Assembly (NCBI RefSeq): GCF_000092865.1
Contig: NC_014151.1
Coordinates: forward strand, 2,666,001 to 2,730,000
Source of the DNA: Cellulomonas flavigena DSM 20109
GTDB lineage: Bacteria; Actinomycetota; Actinomycetes; Actinomycetales; Cellulomonadaceae
Direction: 5' to 3'
Length of the DNA: 64,000 bases
The notes under the pieces are model-generated. The model was not told where the DNA came from and ran no database searches. It saw only the letters and a program-made list of their open reading frames with translations. The position numbers were made by a program, and so were the translations under genes. Below, piece by piece: positions 1 through 10,826 of the stretch (the stretch's first letter is position 1; each line of letters starts with the position of its first letter).

Positions 1-1027
1 AGCCCGCCGGACGACGCCCAGCGCGCGTGGATCAACCCGCCTGCGGCACGGGCACCGGTCGACGGTGACCAGTACATGGTGCCGTTGCTGAAGCGCTGCG
101 AGCACCCGTCGGGCCTCAGCCCGCAGCGCTGCGGCTCGACGGGGACGCCGAGGTCGCCACGGGGCCCGCCGAGCCGGTTCCACTCCTGCGTCATCTGGGG
201 GCTCACGGAGTACCCGTGCGTGGGGCCGAACCAGTCGGTGAAGTAGTTCCAGAAGTTGCGGTTGCCGTACGACGAGCACGCGTCGCCCGTGCCGTAGCCC
301 GCCGCGAGCGCCGCGCCGTTCGGCTGGTAGGGCGTGTAGTTGTACAGCCCGGCCGTCGCCTGGTTCTCGATGTGGACGGGCGACGAGCCGCACGCGGCGT
401 TCGGGTGGAACCGCACGTTGTTCGTCATGCCGGCGCGGTGGGCGTACCGCGTGGGGTTGAGCTGGTAGTTCTTGAACTGCCACGCCGCCTGGTACACCTG
501 GTTGAAGAACCCGTAGTACCGCGCGTCGCACGCCGCGGTGTCGGGGCAGCCGAAACCCATGGCCTTGCGGTACCGGGCGTCGGTCGCGGCCGCACCGGTC
601 GTCGTGACCAGGCCCTGCTCCTTCTGCAGCGTGACCAGCAGCACCTGGGCGTTGATCCCGCAGCCGTGCGCGACCTTGGCGATGATCGCGGACGCGCGCT
701 CGTCCGCACGGCCCGCGTAGCCGCCGCGGCACCGGTCGTCGGGCGCGCGGTCCTGCGTGGTCGTCCGGTAGTCCTTGAGACACGCCGCGCCGTCCGCGCC
801 GATGCGGCAGCCGGAACCCTTCTCGTCCAGGAACTGCTGGACCGCGGCCTCGCCCATCCAGTCGCCGGCGAAGAAGACCTGGTCGCTGATGATGTTGCCG
901 GGCCGGAAGTTCGCCAGGTCCGCGGCGGTCGCGCCGCCTGCGCCGGCGACGACGGCGCCGAGCGTGACAGCGGCGGCGAGCAGCAGCCGGCGCAGCAGCG
1001 CACCGGCCCACGGGGCACGACGCGGGG

Positions 1028-1031
<4 letters not shown>
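1..1031 (-). CDS. Exported LGFP-repeat protein, C-terminus cut by window edge
   Basis: Reading the minus strand from a GTG at 1031 gives an open frame that runs off the window. Residues 1-36 are an Arg-rich start plus a hydrophobic Ala/Leu/Val stretch, a likely signal peptide. A roughly 230-residue domain follows, rich in Cys, Tyr and Asn, with VLLVTLQKEQGLV and MGFGCPDTAAC. At the cut edge there is a typical LGFP repeat (RLGGPRGDLGVPV, then GCSQRFSNGTMYWSP). LGFP repeats are found in actinobacterial wall-bound proteins. The N-terminal domain is often seen with them, but its activity is unknown to me. The GTG overlaps the upstream lipoprotein stop as GTGA, so translation is probably coupled. 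Envelope location is well supported; a catalytic role is not. Confidence 0.8.
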
Positions 1032-2764
<1,733 letters not shown>

Positions 2765-2902
2765 CGCCGCGCACGCCGACCTGCACCCTGCGCCCGTGCA
2801 CCGCCCGGGACGTGCGTGCGTGCAGGTCGGCGCGTGACGTTCTCCACGAATCCTCTACGCTGCGACCCCGTCGACCACGCCGACCCGGACCCTCCCGCGA
2901 CC

Positions 2903-2908
2903 TACGAT
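2903..2908 (+). promoter_or_regulatory. Leaderless -10 hexamer TACGAT
   Basis: TACGAT lies 7 bases before the GTG of the first LCP gene. This spacing puts the transcription start at or next to the GTG. Confidence 0.6.
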
Positions 2909-2915
2909 CGGGTCC

Positions 2916-4157
2916 GTGACCTCACGCCACGCTGCTGCTCGGCGCCCGCGCGCCCCGCGACACGCCCGCAACCTCACGTCGCACGGGGTGCTGCGCGGGA
3001 TCGCCCTGGCCGTGACCACCGTCCTCGTCTTCGGCGGCAGCGGCGCGATGGCCGTCGCCGCGCGCATGACGGGCAACGTCGACTCGATCGACCTCGGCGG
3101 CCTCGTCGAGGCCGTCCCGACGCCCAGCAAGGAGCCGGACCCCTCCGACGCCCACGCGGGGCAGCCGGTCAACGTGCTCGTGCTCGGCTCCGACCAGCGC
3201 GACGGCGCGAACGCGGACATCGGCGGCGTCGAGGCGGGCATGCGGTCGGACACCACGATCGTCGTGCACGTCTCGGCCGACCGGACGCGCGTCGAGATGG
3301 TCTCGCTGCCCCGCGACTCGCTGGTCGAGGTCCCGTCCTGCACGCTGACGAACGGCAAGACCACCAAGGCGCAGCGACGCGCGATGCTGAACTCCGCGTT
3401 CCAGATGGGCTGGGACTACGGGGGCGACCTCACGTCCGCAGCGGCGTGCACCGTCAGCACCGTCCAGGCCAACACCGGACTCACGATCGACAACGTCGTG
3501 GTCGTCGACTTCGCCGGCTTCCAGAACATGATCAACGCGATCGGCGGCGTGCCGATGTGCATCGAGCGGGACGTCTACGACAAGTACACCGGCCTCAACC
3601 TCACGGCCGGGGAGCACCACCTCGACGGCATCACCGCGCTGCAGTACGCGCGCGCCCGGCACGGCACGGGCTTCGACGGCTCCGACACGATGCGCGCGGG
3701 CCGGCAGCAGGTGCTCGTCGCCCGGGTCGCCAACGAGGTCCTCTCCAAGAACCTGCTGACGGACGCCGGGCAGCTCCTGCAGTTCCTCAGCGCCGCGACG
3801 CAGTCGGTGACGACCGACCTCACGCTCGCCGACCTCAGCGGCCTGGCCTTCAGCCTGCGGACCATCGACCGTGACAGCATCACGTTCATGACCGTGCCGT
3901 GGGTGCCCGCCACCAGCGACCCCAACCGCGTCGAGTGGACCTCGGCGGCGGACGAGCTGTGGGCGAACATGGTCGCCGACGTGCCCATGCTGGGGGTGCC
4001 GGAGGCGCCGCAGGCGCCCGAGCCGCCCGCGGCGAGCCCGGGCACGGACGCCGGCACCGCCCCGGCCGCTCCCCCGCCGCCGGTCGAGACGCCGGCCCCG
4101 GCCAAGACACCCGGCGTGGACGCGTTCACCGCCGCCGACGCCGCCGCGACCTGCTGA
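2916..4157 (+). CDS. LytR-CpsA-Psr (LCP) family wall-polymer ligase
   Basis: 413 residues. A basic cytoplasmic N-terminus is followed by one membrane segment (about residues 27-50) and an extracytoplasmic LCP domain. Visible LCP motifs are LVLGSDQRDG, RSDTTIVVHV, MVSLPRDSLVEVP and the polyprenyl-binding YARARHGTG...DTMRAGRQQ. LCP proteins transfer undecaprenyl-linked glycopolymers to peptidoglycan. The tail (about residues 352-413) is Pro/Ala-rich, low in complexity, and ends in Thr-Cys. A second LCP gene begins within 10 bases of the stop, so the two are cotranscribed. Start GTG 2916 is supported by the leaderless hexamer. Confidence 0.92.
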   Translation: MTSRHAAARRPRAPRHARNLTSHGVLRGIALAVTTVLVFGGSGAMAVAARMTGNVDSIDLGGLVEAVPTPSKEPDPSDAHAGQPVNVLVLGSDQRDGANADIGGVEAGMRSDTTIVVHVSADRTRVEMVSLPRDSLVEVPSCTLTNGKTTKAQRRAMLNSAFQMGWDYGGDLTSAAACTVSTVQANTGLTIDNVVVVDFAGFQNMINAIGGVPMCIERDVYDKYTGLNLTAGEHHLDGITALQYARARHGTGFDGSDTMRAGRQQVLVARVANEVLSKNLLTDAGQLLQFLSAATQSVTTDLTLADLSGLAFSLRTIDRDSITFMTVPWVPATSDPNRVEWTSAADELWANMVADVPMLGVPEAPQAPEPPAASPGTDAGTAPAAPPPPVETPAPAKTPGVDAFTAADAAATC

Positions 4158-4165
4158 GCGTGCCG

Positions 4166-5524
4166 ATGCCAGGACGCCGCGACGAGGACCCGACGCCTCC
4201 CCCGAGCTTCGCCCCCGCGCCGGGCCGGTCCCGCCCCGGCGCCGAGGACGCGCGGGTGGTCGGCCGGTCGCCCGCGCGACCGACGCCGCCGCGCAGCGCT
4301 CGAGCCGTGCCCCCGCGCACGGGTGCCGCGCAGCAGGGCGGGGCCGGCGGGCCCGCAGCCCCGGCGGCACGCGCCACGCCACGACCGGCCGGCGCCCCGG
4401 CGTCCTTCACCCCGGCCGGCCGCCGGCCGGCGCCCCCGGGGGCGCAGGACGCCGCGCCCTCGGCTCGGCGGGCCACCCCGCCGCGCAGCGCGGTCCCGCG
4501 TGCGGCAGCCGCCCGACCGGGCCAGGTACGTCCCGCGGCGGGCGCAGGAGCGCCGGGCACCGTTCCCGGCGCCCCGCGGCGGCGCCGGCGGCGCCCCGGG
4601 CTGGTCGCCCTGGTGGTCGTGGTGGTGCTCCTCGCCTGGCCGATCGGCCTGCTCGTGTGGGCCAACGGCATGCTGCAGCACACGCCCGCACTCTCCGGCG
4701 CGCCCGGGACCCCCGGCACGACGTACCTGCTCGCGGGCTCCGACGCGCGCGGTGACGACGGCGGCGTCGCGGAGGACGGCACCGAGGGGCAGCGCACCGA
4801 CACGATCCTGCTGCTGCACGCGCCGGCGAACGGCCCGACCGCGATGATCTCGCTCCCGCGCGACACGTTCGTCGAGGTCCCCGGGCACGGCCCCGCGAAG
4901 CTCAACTCGGCCTTCGCGTGGGGCGGGGCTCCGCTGCTCGTGCAGACCGTCGAGGGCCTGACGGGGCTCACGGTCGACCACTACGTGGAGATCGGCATGG
5001 GCGGTGTCTCGCACCTCGTCGACGCCGTCGGCGGCGTCAACCTCTGCTACGACGGCGACGTGAACGACCCGGACTCCGGCATGGTGTGGACGGCCGGCTG
5101 CCACGACGTCGACGGTGTCACCGCCCTGGCGTTCGCCCGCATGCGCAAGGCCGACCCGCAGGGCGACGTGGGGCGCGCGCTGCGCCAGCGTCAGCTCATC
5201 AGCGCCGTCATGGGGAGGATCAGCCCCGGCTCGCTCGCGCTGCGGCCGGGCGCGCAGGTCGCGCTGGTCGACGCGGGCACGGGCGCCCTGACGTTCGACG
5301 AGGACGCCGGCGTGCTCGACGTCGCCCGCCTCGCGCTCGCGTTCCGCGCCGCGAACGGCGCGGACGGGATCACCGGCACCCCGCCGATCGCGAGCATGGA
5401 CCACCGGCCCGGGGGTATCGGGTCGACGGTGCTGCTCGACCCGGAGCAGACCCCCGGCTTCTTCACCGCGATCCGTGACGGCTCGCTGCCGCCCGGGCAG
5501 GTGGGGGGCGTGCCGACCTCCTGA
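4166..5524 (+). CDS. LCP family wall-polymer ligase with long disordered cytoplasmic tail
   Basis: About 452 residues. The first 145 or so are Pro/Ala/Arg-rich and low in complexity. A membrane segment (LVALVVVVVLLAWPIGLLVW) follows, then an LCP domain with LLAGSDARGDDGG, QRTDTILLLH, MISLPRDTFVEVPG and FARMRKADPQGDVGRALRQRQ. The function is the same as for the preceding LCP protein: attaching lipid-linked glycopolymer to peptidoglycan. A GTG at 4160 is an equally possible start, 2 bases after the upstream stop. The unusually long cytoplasmic tail could be a phosphorylation or docking region; that is a guess. Confidence 0.88.
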   Translation: MPGRRDEDPTPPPSFAPAPGRSRPGAEDARVVGRSPARPTPPRSARAVPPRTGAAQQGGAGGPAAPAARATPRPAGAPASFTPAGRRPAPPGAQDAAPSARRATPPRSAVPRAAAARPGQVRPAAGAGAPGTVPGAPRRRRRRPGLVALVVVVVLLAWPIGLLVWANGMLQHTPALSGAPGTPGTTYLLAGSDARGDDGGVAEDGTEGQRTDTILLLHAPANGPTAMISLPRDTFVEVPGHGPAKLNSAFAWGGAPLLVQTVEGLTGLTVDHYVEIGMGGVSHLVDAVGGVNLCYDGDVNDPDSGMVWTAGCHDVDGVTALAFARMRKADPQGDVGRALRQRQLISAVMGRISPGSLALRPGAQVALVDAGTGALTFDEDAGVLDVARLALAFRAANGADGITGTPPIASMDHRPGGIGSTVLLDPEQTPGFFTAIRDGSLPPGQVGGVPTS

Positions 5525-5556
5525 CGCCGTGGGACCGGGCCGCAGGGTCCGTCAGG
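5520..5556. terminator. Weak bulged hairpin between convergent LCP and purE genes
   Basis: CCTGAC with inner GGACC pairs with GGTCC and GTCAGG around a GC loop; one side has a bulge. It covers both stop codons. Weak compared with the other hairpins in this window. Confidence 0.35.
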
Positions 5557-6088
5557 CGGAGAAGCCCAGGCCGGGTCCCGTCGCGCGTGCCCGCAGGCGC
5601 TCGCCCTTGGCGTCGGCCTGCGCGCGCAGCCCGTCCTGGAACTCGAGCATCGCGGCGCGCAGTCGCCCGGCGAGCGCCCCCTCGCCGGACGCGAGGACGC
5701 GCACCGCGAGCAGGCCGGCGTTGCGCGCGCCCCCGACCGAGACGGTGGCGACGGGCACGCCGGCAGGCATCTGCACGATCGACAGCAGGGAGTCCATGCC
5801 GTCGAGGTGCGCGAGCGGCACGGGGACGCCGATCACGGGCAGCGGCGTCACCGCAGCGAGCATGCCCGGCAGGTGCGCGGCTCCCCCGGCGCCGGCGACG
5901 ACGACGCGCAGGCCGCGCGCTGCCGCGTCGCGGCCGTACGCGACCATCTTGTCCGGCTGCCGGTGCGCCGAGACGACGTCGACCTCGACGGGCACGTCGA
6001 ACTCGGCCAGCGCCTCCGCTGCCGCCTGCATCACGGGCCAGTCGGAGTCCGACCCCATGACGATGCCGACCAGGGGGCTCGCGCTCAT
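5552..6088 (-). CDS. purE: N5-carboxyaminoimidazole ribonucleotide mutase, class I PurE
   Basis: 178 residues. It moves the carboxyl group of N5-CAIR to give CAIR in purine synthesis. [14 protein letters not shown] near the N-terminus, [11 protein letters not shown] with the catalytic His, and [15 protein letters not shown] are class I PurE signatures. ATG 6088 overlaps the purK stop as ATGA, so PurE is translated right after its pathway partner. Last gene of the manA-purK-purE unit. Confidence 0.95.
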   Translation of the reverse strand: MSASPLVGIVMGSDSDWPVMQAAAEALAEFDVPVEVDVVSAHRQPDKMVAYGRDAAARGLRVVVAGAGGAAHLPGMLAAVTPLPVIGVPVPLAHLDGMDSLLSIVQMPAGVPVATVSVGGARNAGLLAVRVLASGEGALAGRLRAAMLEFQDGLRAQADAKGERLRARATGPGLGFSA

Positions 6089-7335
6089 TCCGTCCCTCGT
6101 TCCTCGCTGCTCTCGCCGCGCAGCCGCGCGACCGCGGCGCGCGCCCGCGCACGGACGTCGTCGAGGTCGTCGCCAGACACGTTCACGTGACCGAGCTTGC
6201 GCCCCGGGCGCACGGTCTTGCCGTACAGGTGGACCTTGGCGCCCGGGTCGGCGCCGAGCACGTCGTGCAGCGCGTCGGTCGGGTCGTCGAGCGCGCTGCC
6301 CAGGAGGTTGACCATGACCGTCCACGGCGCCACCGGGGCGACCTCGCCGAGCGGCAGGTCGAGCACGGCACGCAGGTGCTGCTCGAACTGGCTGGTCACC
6401 GCGCCGTCGATGGTCCAGTGCCCCGAGTTGTGGGGACGCATCGCGAGCTCGTTGACCAGCACGCGCGGCGGGCCCCCGGGTTCGGCGACCTCGAAGAGCT
6501 CGACAGCGAGCACGCCCGTGACGCCCAGCCCGTCGGCCACCGCCCGCGCGATCCTCTCGGCCTGCGCCGCGGTGGTCGGGTGCAGGCCGGGCGCGGGGGC
6601 GACCACCTCGGCGCACACGCCGTCGCGCTGCAGGGACTCCACGACGGGCCACACGGCGGTCCGGCCCGAGGGCGTCCGCGCCACGAGCACCGCGAGCTCC
6701 CGGGTGAACGGCACGAGCTCCTCGGCCAGCAGCGCGGGTCCGGTGCCGTCGCCCGCAGCGGCGCACCACGCGACCACGTCGTCGGGCACCGCGCCCTCGT
6801 GGACCACGCGCACGCCCTTGCCGTCGTAACCACCACGGGTGGTCTTCACCACCGCGCTGCCCCCGACCTCGGCACGGAAGCGCTCGAGGTCGGCGAGGTC
6901 GGCCACCGGCGCCCAGCGGGGGCACGGTACGCCGAGCGCGGTCAGCCGGCGGCGCATCTCGGCCTTGTCCTGCGCGTGCAGCAGCGCCGCGGGGCCGGGG
7001 TGCACGGGAACGCCGCGGGCCGCGACGGCCTCCAGGACGGGGGGCGGCACGTGCTCGTGCTCGAACGTCAGCACGTCGGCGCCGTCGACGAGCGCGAGCA
7101 CCGCGTCGGCGTCGGACGCCGCGCCCACGGGGGCGTCGGCGACGGCCTGCGCGGCCGACGCGTCCGGCGCCTCGACGAGGACCCGAAGGTGCAGGCCCAG
7201 CGCGGTCGCGGGGCCCGCCATCATGCGGGCGAGCTGCCCGCCGCCGATGACGGCCACGATCGGAGGAGTCACGGGCGTCGAGGGTAGCGGCTCGCGGCGC
7301 GCGGTCGCGGTGCCGCCCACCGACGCCGACGTCAC
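6085..7335 (-). CDS. purK: N5-carboxyaminoimidazole ribonucleotide synthase
   Basis: 416 residues if read from GTG 7335. An ATP-grasp ligase that makes N5-CAIR from AIR, ATP and bicarbonate. The conserved core starts [21 protein letters not shown]-grasp signatures visible are [13 protein letters not shown] and [21 protein letters not shown] 7335 overlaps the manA stop as GTGA and adds 21 low-complexity residues. GTG 7272 would start right at the conserved core but has no ribosome binding site. I prefer 7335 because of the coupling, with moderate certainty. The product feeds PurE, encoded next. Confidence 0.93.
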   Translation of the reverse strand: MTSASVGGTATARREPLPSTPVTPPIVAVIGGGQLARMMAGPATALGLHLRVLVEAPDASAAQAVADAPVGAASDADAVLALVDGADVLTFEHEHVPPPVLEAVAARGVPVHPGPAALLHAQDKAEMRRRLTALGVPCPRWAPVADLADLERFRAEVGGSAVVKTTRGGYDGKGVRVVHEGAVPDDVVAWCAAAGDGTGPALLAEELVPFTRELAVLVARTPSGRTAVWPVVESLQRDGVCAEVVAPAPGLHPTTAAQAERIARAVADGLGVTGVLAVELFEVAEPGGPPRVLVNELAMRPHNSGHWTIDGAVTSQFEQHLRAVLDLPLGEVAPVAPWTVMVNLLGSALDDPTDALHDVLGADPGAKVHLYGKTVRPGRKLGHVNVSGDDLDDVRARARAAVARLRGESSEERGTE

Positions 7336-8522
7336 GGGACGGACGCCTGCACGACCCGTCCCTCGCCGGCGGCGCTGAGGATGCCGTCGGAGGCGGGGAC
7401 GAACGCCGCCTGGCCCGGTCCGACCTCGAGCGACCCGCCCCGCGCCGACTCCAGCGTCGCGCGCCCGTCGAGGCACAGCACCACGCGCGGGCCGCCGCCG
7501 GGCAGCCGGCAGCGCGTGGCCGAGAGCCGGGTCACCGACAGCTCGAAGTCGTCCACGGGTGCGTAGTACACGTCGGTCGCGTCGTACACGTGCTCCGGCG
7601 CGATCCGGATGGGCGGCGCGGCGACGCACTCGACGATCCGCAGCAGCTCGGGCACGTCGACGTGCTTGGCCGTCAGCCCGGCTCGCAGCACGTTGTCGGA
7701 GTTCGCCATCAGCTCGACGGCGGTGCCCTCGAGGTACGCGTGCACGGCGCCCGCGGGCACGAACAGCGCCTCCCCGGGGCGCAGCGAGACGGGGTTGAGC
7801 AGGACGGCCGTGACGGCGCCGGGATCGCCCGGGTAGGAGCGCTCGAGGAGGTCGACGGCGTGGTCCGTCCGCGGGGACGGCGACCCGCGGCGCAGGCGGT
7901 CGCGGAACGCGTCGGCGAGGTCGTGCACCTCCTCCGGGCCGGGCCGCGTGGCCTCGCTCACGAGCATCGTGAACGCCTCCTGCATGCCGGTCGACGTGGG
8001 GTCCGACGTCACGACCTTGTGGAGCTGCCGCGCCGTGGGGTGGTCGACGCCCTCGAGGATCTCGGCAGCCCGGCGCGGCGCGCGGAAGCCGACGAGCGCC
8101 TCGAAGGGTGAGAGCGCGTACACCAGCTCCGGCTTGTGGTTGCGGTCGCGGTACGAGCGCCGCGGGTCGTCCACCGGGACGCCGCGGGCGTCCTCGCGTG
8201 CGTAGCCGTCGTGCGCGAGCTCGATGCTCGGGTGCACCTGCAGCGACAGCGGCCGCTCGGCCGCGATCAGCTTGAGCAGGAACGGCAGGCCCTCGCCGAA
8301 CCGCGACACCACGTCGTCACCGAGCGCGGCGACGGGGTCGGCGGCGATCGCCGCGTCGAGCGTGGTCGGTGCGGAGCCCGGGAGCCGCGACGGCGCCGAC
8401 GCGTGCGCGCCGAACCATGCCTCGGCGACGGGCGTGCCGTCGGACGGACGTCGGAGCAGCTCCGGGATGGCGGTCGGCGACCCCCAGGCGTAGCCCTGGA
8501 TCGCCGGCTCGAGAACCTGCAC
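7332..8522 (-). CDS. manA: Mannose-6-phosphate isomerase, class I
   Basis: 396 residues. It interconverts fructose-6-P and mannose-6-P, the entry to GDP-mannose for glycans and mannolipids. PMI motifs are visible: [12 protein letters not shown] near the N-terminus, [17 protein letters not shown] with metal ligands, and [17 protein letters not shown] 8522 has GAGGGGGA about 6 bases upstream. First gene of the unit, overlapping purK by 4 bases. Pairing an isomerase for mannose with purine genes looks like operon economy, not one pathway. Confidence 0.93.
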   Translation of the reverse strand: MQVLEPAIQGYAWGSPTAIPELLRRPSDGTPVAEAWFGAHASAPSRLPGSAPTTLDAAIAADPVAALGDDVVSRFGEGLPFLLKLIAAERPLSLQVHPSIELAHDGYAREDARGVPVDDPRRSYRDRNHKPELVYALSPFEALVGFRAPRRAAEILEGVDHPTARQLHKVVTSDPTSTGMQEAFTMLVSEATRPGPEEVHDLADAFRDRLRRGSPSPRTDHAVDLLERSYPGDPGAVTAVLLNPVSLRPGEALFVPAGAVHAYLEGTAVELMANSDNVLRAGLTAKHVDVPELLRIVECVAAPPIRIAPEHVYDATDVYYAPVDDFELSVTRLSATRCRLPGGGPRVVLCLDGRATLESARGGSLEVGPGQAAFVPASDGILSAAGEGRVVQASVP

Positions 8523-8552
8523 GGCTTCCCCCTCGCGGACGGATGTGCCCGA

Positions 8553-8558
8553 AGCCTA
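8553..8558 (-). promoter_or_regulatory. Candidate -10 of manA-purK-purE (TAGGCT on minus strand)
   Basis: The minus strand reads TAGGCT about 30 bases before the manA GTG. Unlike the leaderless cases here, the short leader between contains a GAGGGGGA ribosome binding site. Confidence 0.45.
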
Positions 8559-8587
8559 GCCCGCGGGCCGCACGGGCCGTGACGCGC

Positions 8588-9925
8588 TCAGCGGCGCCGG
8601 TCGCGCCGCACCGACACGACGGCGCCGCGCGGCAGCACGACGTCGGGGCGCAGTGACGCCGGGACGCCCGACAGGAAGAGCGCGAAGACCGCCGGCCGGC
8701 GCTGCGCCAGCTCGAGCCGGCCGCCGTCGGCGCTCGCGAGGTCGCGCGCGAGCGCCAGGCCCAGACCGGTGCCCGCGCCGGACGTCACGTCGCGCTCGAA
8801 GATCCGCGGCGCCAGGTCGTCGGGTACGCCCTCGCCCTCGTCGCCGACCTCGACGACGACCGTGCGCGACGGCCCGCCGCCGCGCGAGCGCACGGTCGTG
8901 GTGCCGTCGCCGTGCTTGAGCGAGTTCTCGATGAGGGTGGCGAGCACCTGCGCGAGCGCCCCCGGGGTGGCGAGCACCTGCGTGGCCGGGTCGACGTCGA
9001 CGACGAGCCGGCGGCCCGCCGCGGCGAACGTCGGCGCCCACTCCTCCTCCTGCTGGTGCACGACCTCCTGCAGCGAGACCGCCTCGGTCGTGCCGCCCTG
9101 CGCGCGCCGCGAGCTCGTCAGCAGGTCGTCGACGACGCGCACGAGCCGCTCGACCTGCTCGAGCGAGATGCGGGCCTCCTCGCGGACCTCCGGCTCGCTC
9201 GCCGCGAGCATGATCTCCTCGAGGCGCATCGACAGCGCCGTCAGCGGCGTGCGCAGCTGGTGGGAGGCGTCCGACGCGAACTGCCGCTCGGCCGCGAGGC
9301 GCCCCGCCATGCGGTCGGCGCTGCGCGCGAGCTCGGCGGCGACGAGGTCGATCTCCTCGACCCCCGACGGCTCGAGCTGTGGGCGGACCTGGCCCGAGCC
9401 GAGCTGCTCGGCCGACGCCGCGAGGTACACCAGGGGCGCGGCGAGCCGGTTCGCCTGCCAGATCGCCATCGCGATCCCGGCGGCGAACGCGACGACCGCG
9501 GCGACGACGACCAGAGCGATCGCCTGGGTGGACAACCAGAAGACGTCCCACCAGGAGACGTACAGCAGCACGGTCGCACCGGAGTCCGACGTGGTCTGGA
9601 CCAGCAGCCGCCGCTGGTCCACCACGGGGCCCGCCCGGAAGGTGTCACCCGTGGGCGTGCGCACCACCACGGACGCGGGCAGCCCGCGGGCGGTGCCGTC
9701 GCGCGCCTCGCCGCCCGTGTACGGCTCGAGCATGCGGTCGGACAGCGCGATCTCCTGCTCGACCCGGAAGTCGACCGTGCGCGCCACCGACTGCGCGCGG
9801 ACCTCGACGTTGTAGAGCGCGTTCGAGCGGACGAGCTGGGCCCCGAGGAACGCCAGCGGGAAGCCCAGCAGCACGACGGCGACCGTCACGGCCGCGATCG
9901 TCGCCTGCAGCACGCGACGGCGCAC
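8588..9925 (-). CDS. Sensor histidine kinase (OmpR-type partner)
   Basis: 445 residues. One membrane segment at residues 6-30, an extracytoplasmic sensor of about 105 residues, a second segment (about 140-160), a HAMP-like linker, then HisKA with SDASHQLRTPLTALS (phospho-acceptor His) and an HATPase_c domain with N box ENSLKHGDG, GDEGEGVP and GTGLGLALA. The usual SHELRTP has Gln in place of Glu. The GTG start is 3 bases after the stop of the response regulator gene, so the pair is one operon. The signal is unknown. Confidence 0.9.
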   Translation of the reverse strand: MRRRVLQATIAAVTVAVVLLGFPLAFLGAQLVRSNALYNVEVRAQSVARTVDFRVEQEIALSDRMLEPYTGGEARDGTARGLPASVVVRTPTGDTFRAGPVVDQRRLLVQTTSDSGATVLLYVSWWDVFWLSTQAIALVVVAAVVAFAAGIAMAIWQANRLAAPLVYLAASAEQLGSGQVRPQLEPSGVEEIDLVAAELARSADRMAGRLAAERQFASDASHQLRTPLTALSMRLEEIMLAASEPEVREEARISLEQVERLVRVVDDLLTSSRRAQGGTTEAVSLQEVVHQQEEEWAPTFAAAGRRLVVDVDPATQVLATPGALAQVLATLIENSLKHGDGTTTVRSRGGGPSRTVVVEVGDEGEGVPDDLAPRIFERDVTSGAGTGLGLALARDLASADGGRLELAQRRPAVFALFLSGVPASLRPDVVLPRGAVVSVRRDRRR

Positions 9926-9928
9926 GCG

Positions 9929-10651
9929 TCAGTCCCTGTCGTGCGGCCCCGGCGCGTCGCCCGCCGCGGCCGCGCTGCCCGTCTCGAAGCGGAAGCCCAT
10001 GCCCCGCACCGTCGAGATGTACCGGGGCGCGTTCGCGTCGTCGCCGAGCTTGCGGCGCAGCCACGAGACGTGCATGTCGAGCGTCTTCGTCGAGCCCGTC
10101 GGGTCCGAGCCCCAGACCTCGCGCATGAGCGTCTCGCGCGAGACGACCGTGCCCGCCGCCGCGACGAGCACGCGTAGCAGGTCGAACTCCTTGGCGGTCA
10201 GGTGCAGCTCCCGCTCGCCCTGGAACGCGCGGTGGGCCGCGACGTCGACGCGCACGTTCTGGGCGTGCAGCTCGTCCTCGTCGGCCGGGTCGCCCACGGT
10301 GCGGCGCAGCAGCGCCCGGACGCGGGCCAGCAGCTCGGCGAGCCGGAACGGCTTGGTGACGTAGTCGTCGGCGCCCGCGTCGAGCCCGACGACGAGGTCG
10401 ACCTCGTCGGCGCGCGCCGTCAGCACCAGCACCGGGGTCGTCAGCCCCTGGCTGCGGATCGCCCGCGCGACGTCGAGGCCGTCCATGTCCGGCAGGCCGA
10501 GGTCGAGGACGACCAGGTCGGCGCTCGCGGCACCGTCGATCGCACCTTGACCCGTGCCTTGCACGCGCACGTCGTAACCTTCACGCCCGAGCGCCCGGGC
10601 CAAAGGCTCGGCAATCGCGGGGTCGTCCTCCGCCAGCAGCACCTGGGTCAT
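9929..10651 (-). CDS. OmpR/PhoB-family response regulator
   Basis: 240 residues. Receiver domain with acidic pocket EDD (8-10), phospho-acceptor Asp50 in VVLDLGLPDMDG, and Lys in DDYVTKPF. The C-terminal winged helix has EFDLLRVLVAAAG, RETLMREVWG, LDMHVSWLRRKLGDD and STVRGMGFRFE. A short Ala/Gly tail follows. First gene of the regulator-kinase operon. It is divergent from a NarL-type system across a 175-base gap, which leaves room for shared control. Start ATG 10651 is fixed by a leaderless hexamer. Confidence 0.93.
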   Translation of the reverse strand: MTQVLLAEDDPAIAEPLARALGREGYDVRVQGTGQGAIDGAASADLVVLDLGLPDMDGLDVARAIRSQGLTTPVLVLTARADEVDLVVGLDAGADDYVTKPFRLAELLARVRALLRRTVGDPADEDELHAQNVRVDVAAHRAFQGERELHLTAKEFDLLRVLVAAAGTVVSRETLMREVWGSDPTGSTKTLDMHVSWLRRKLGDDANAPRYISTVRGMGFRFETGSAAAAGDAPGPHDRD

Positions 10652-10657
10652 TCGGCC

Positions 10658-10663
10658 ATGTTA
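10658..10663 (-). promoter_or_regulatory. Leaderless -10 hexamer TAACAT for the OmpR-type regulator
   Basis: On the minus strand TAACAT ends 6 bases before ATG 10651, the leaderless spacing seen repeatedly in this window. Confidence 0.55.
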
Positions 10664-10804
10664 GGTCACGCGATCGCCCTCACCGCCAGCCCTGGGTCCC
10701 GGGCCGTCCGCGAGTTCCCGGGCGAGCGCCGTGCACACCGGGTGCTCCTCGGGGTGGACGACCGACGGAGCGCGTGTCCGCCCGCGGGTGCACGACCCCC
10801 GACT

Positions 10805-10826
10805 CCCTCGAGCCTACGCTCGAGGG
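10805..10826 (+). promoter_or_regulatory. Leaderless -10 TACGCT inside a perfect inverted repeat
   Basis: CCCTCGAG (10805-10812) and CTCGAGGG (10819-10826) are perfect arms around a 6-base loop, and the second arm abuts ATG 10827. The hexamer TACGCT (10815-10820) lies inside, 6 bases before the ATG. The repeat could be an operator over the start site, or a hairpin in any longer transcript. Confidence 0.5.
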
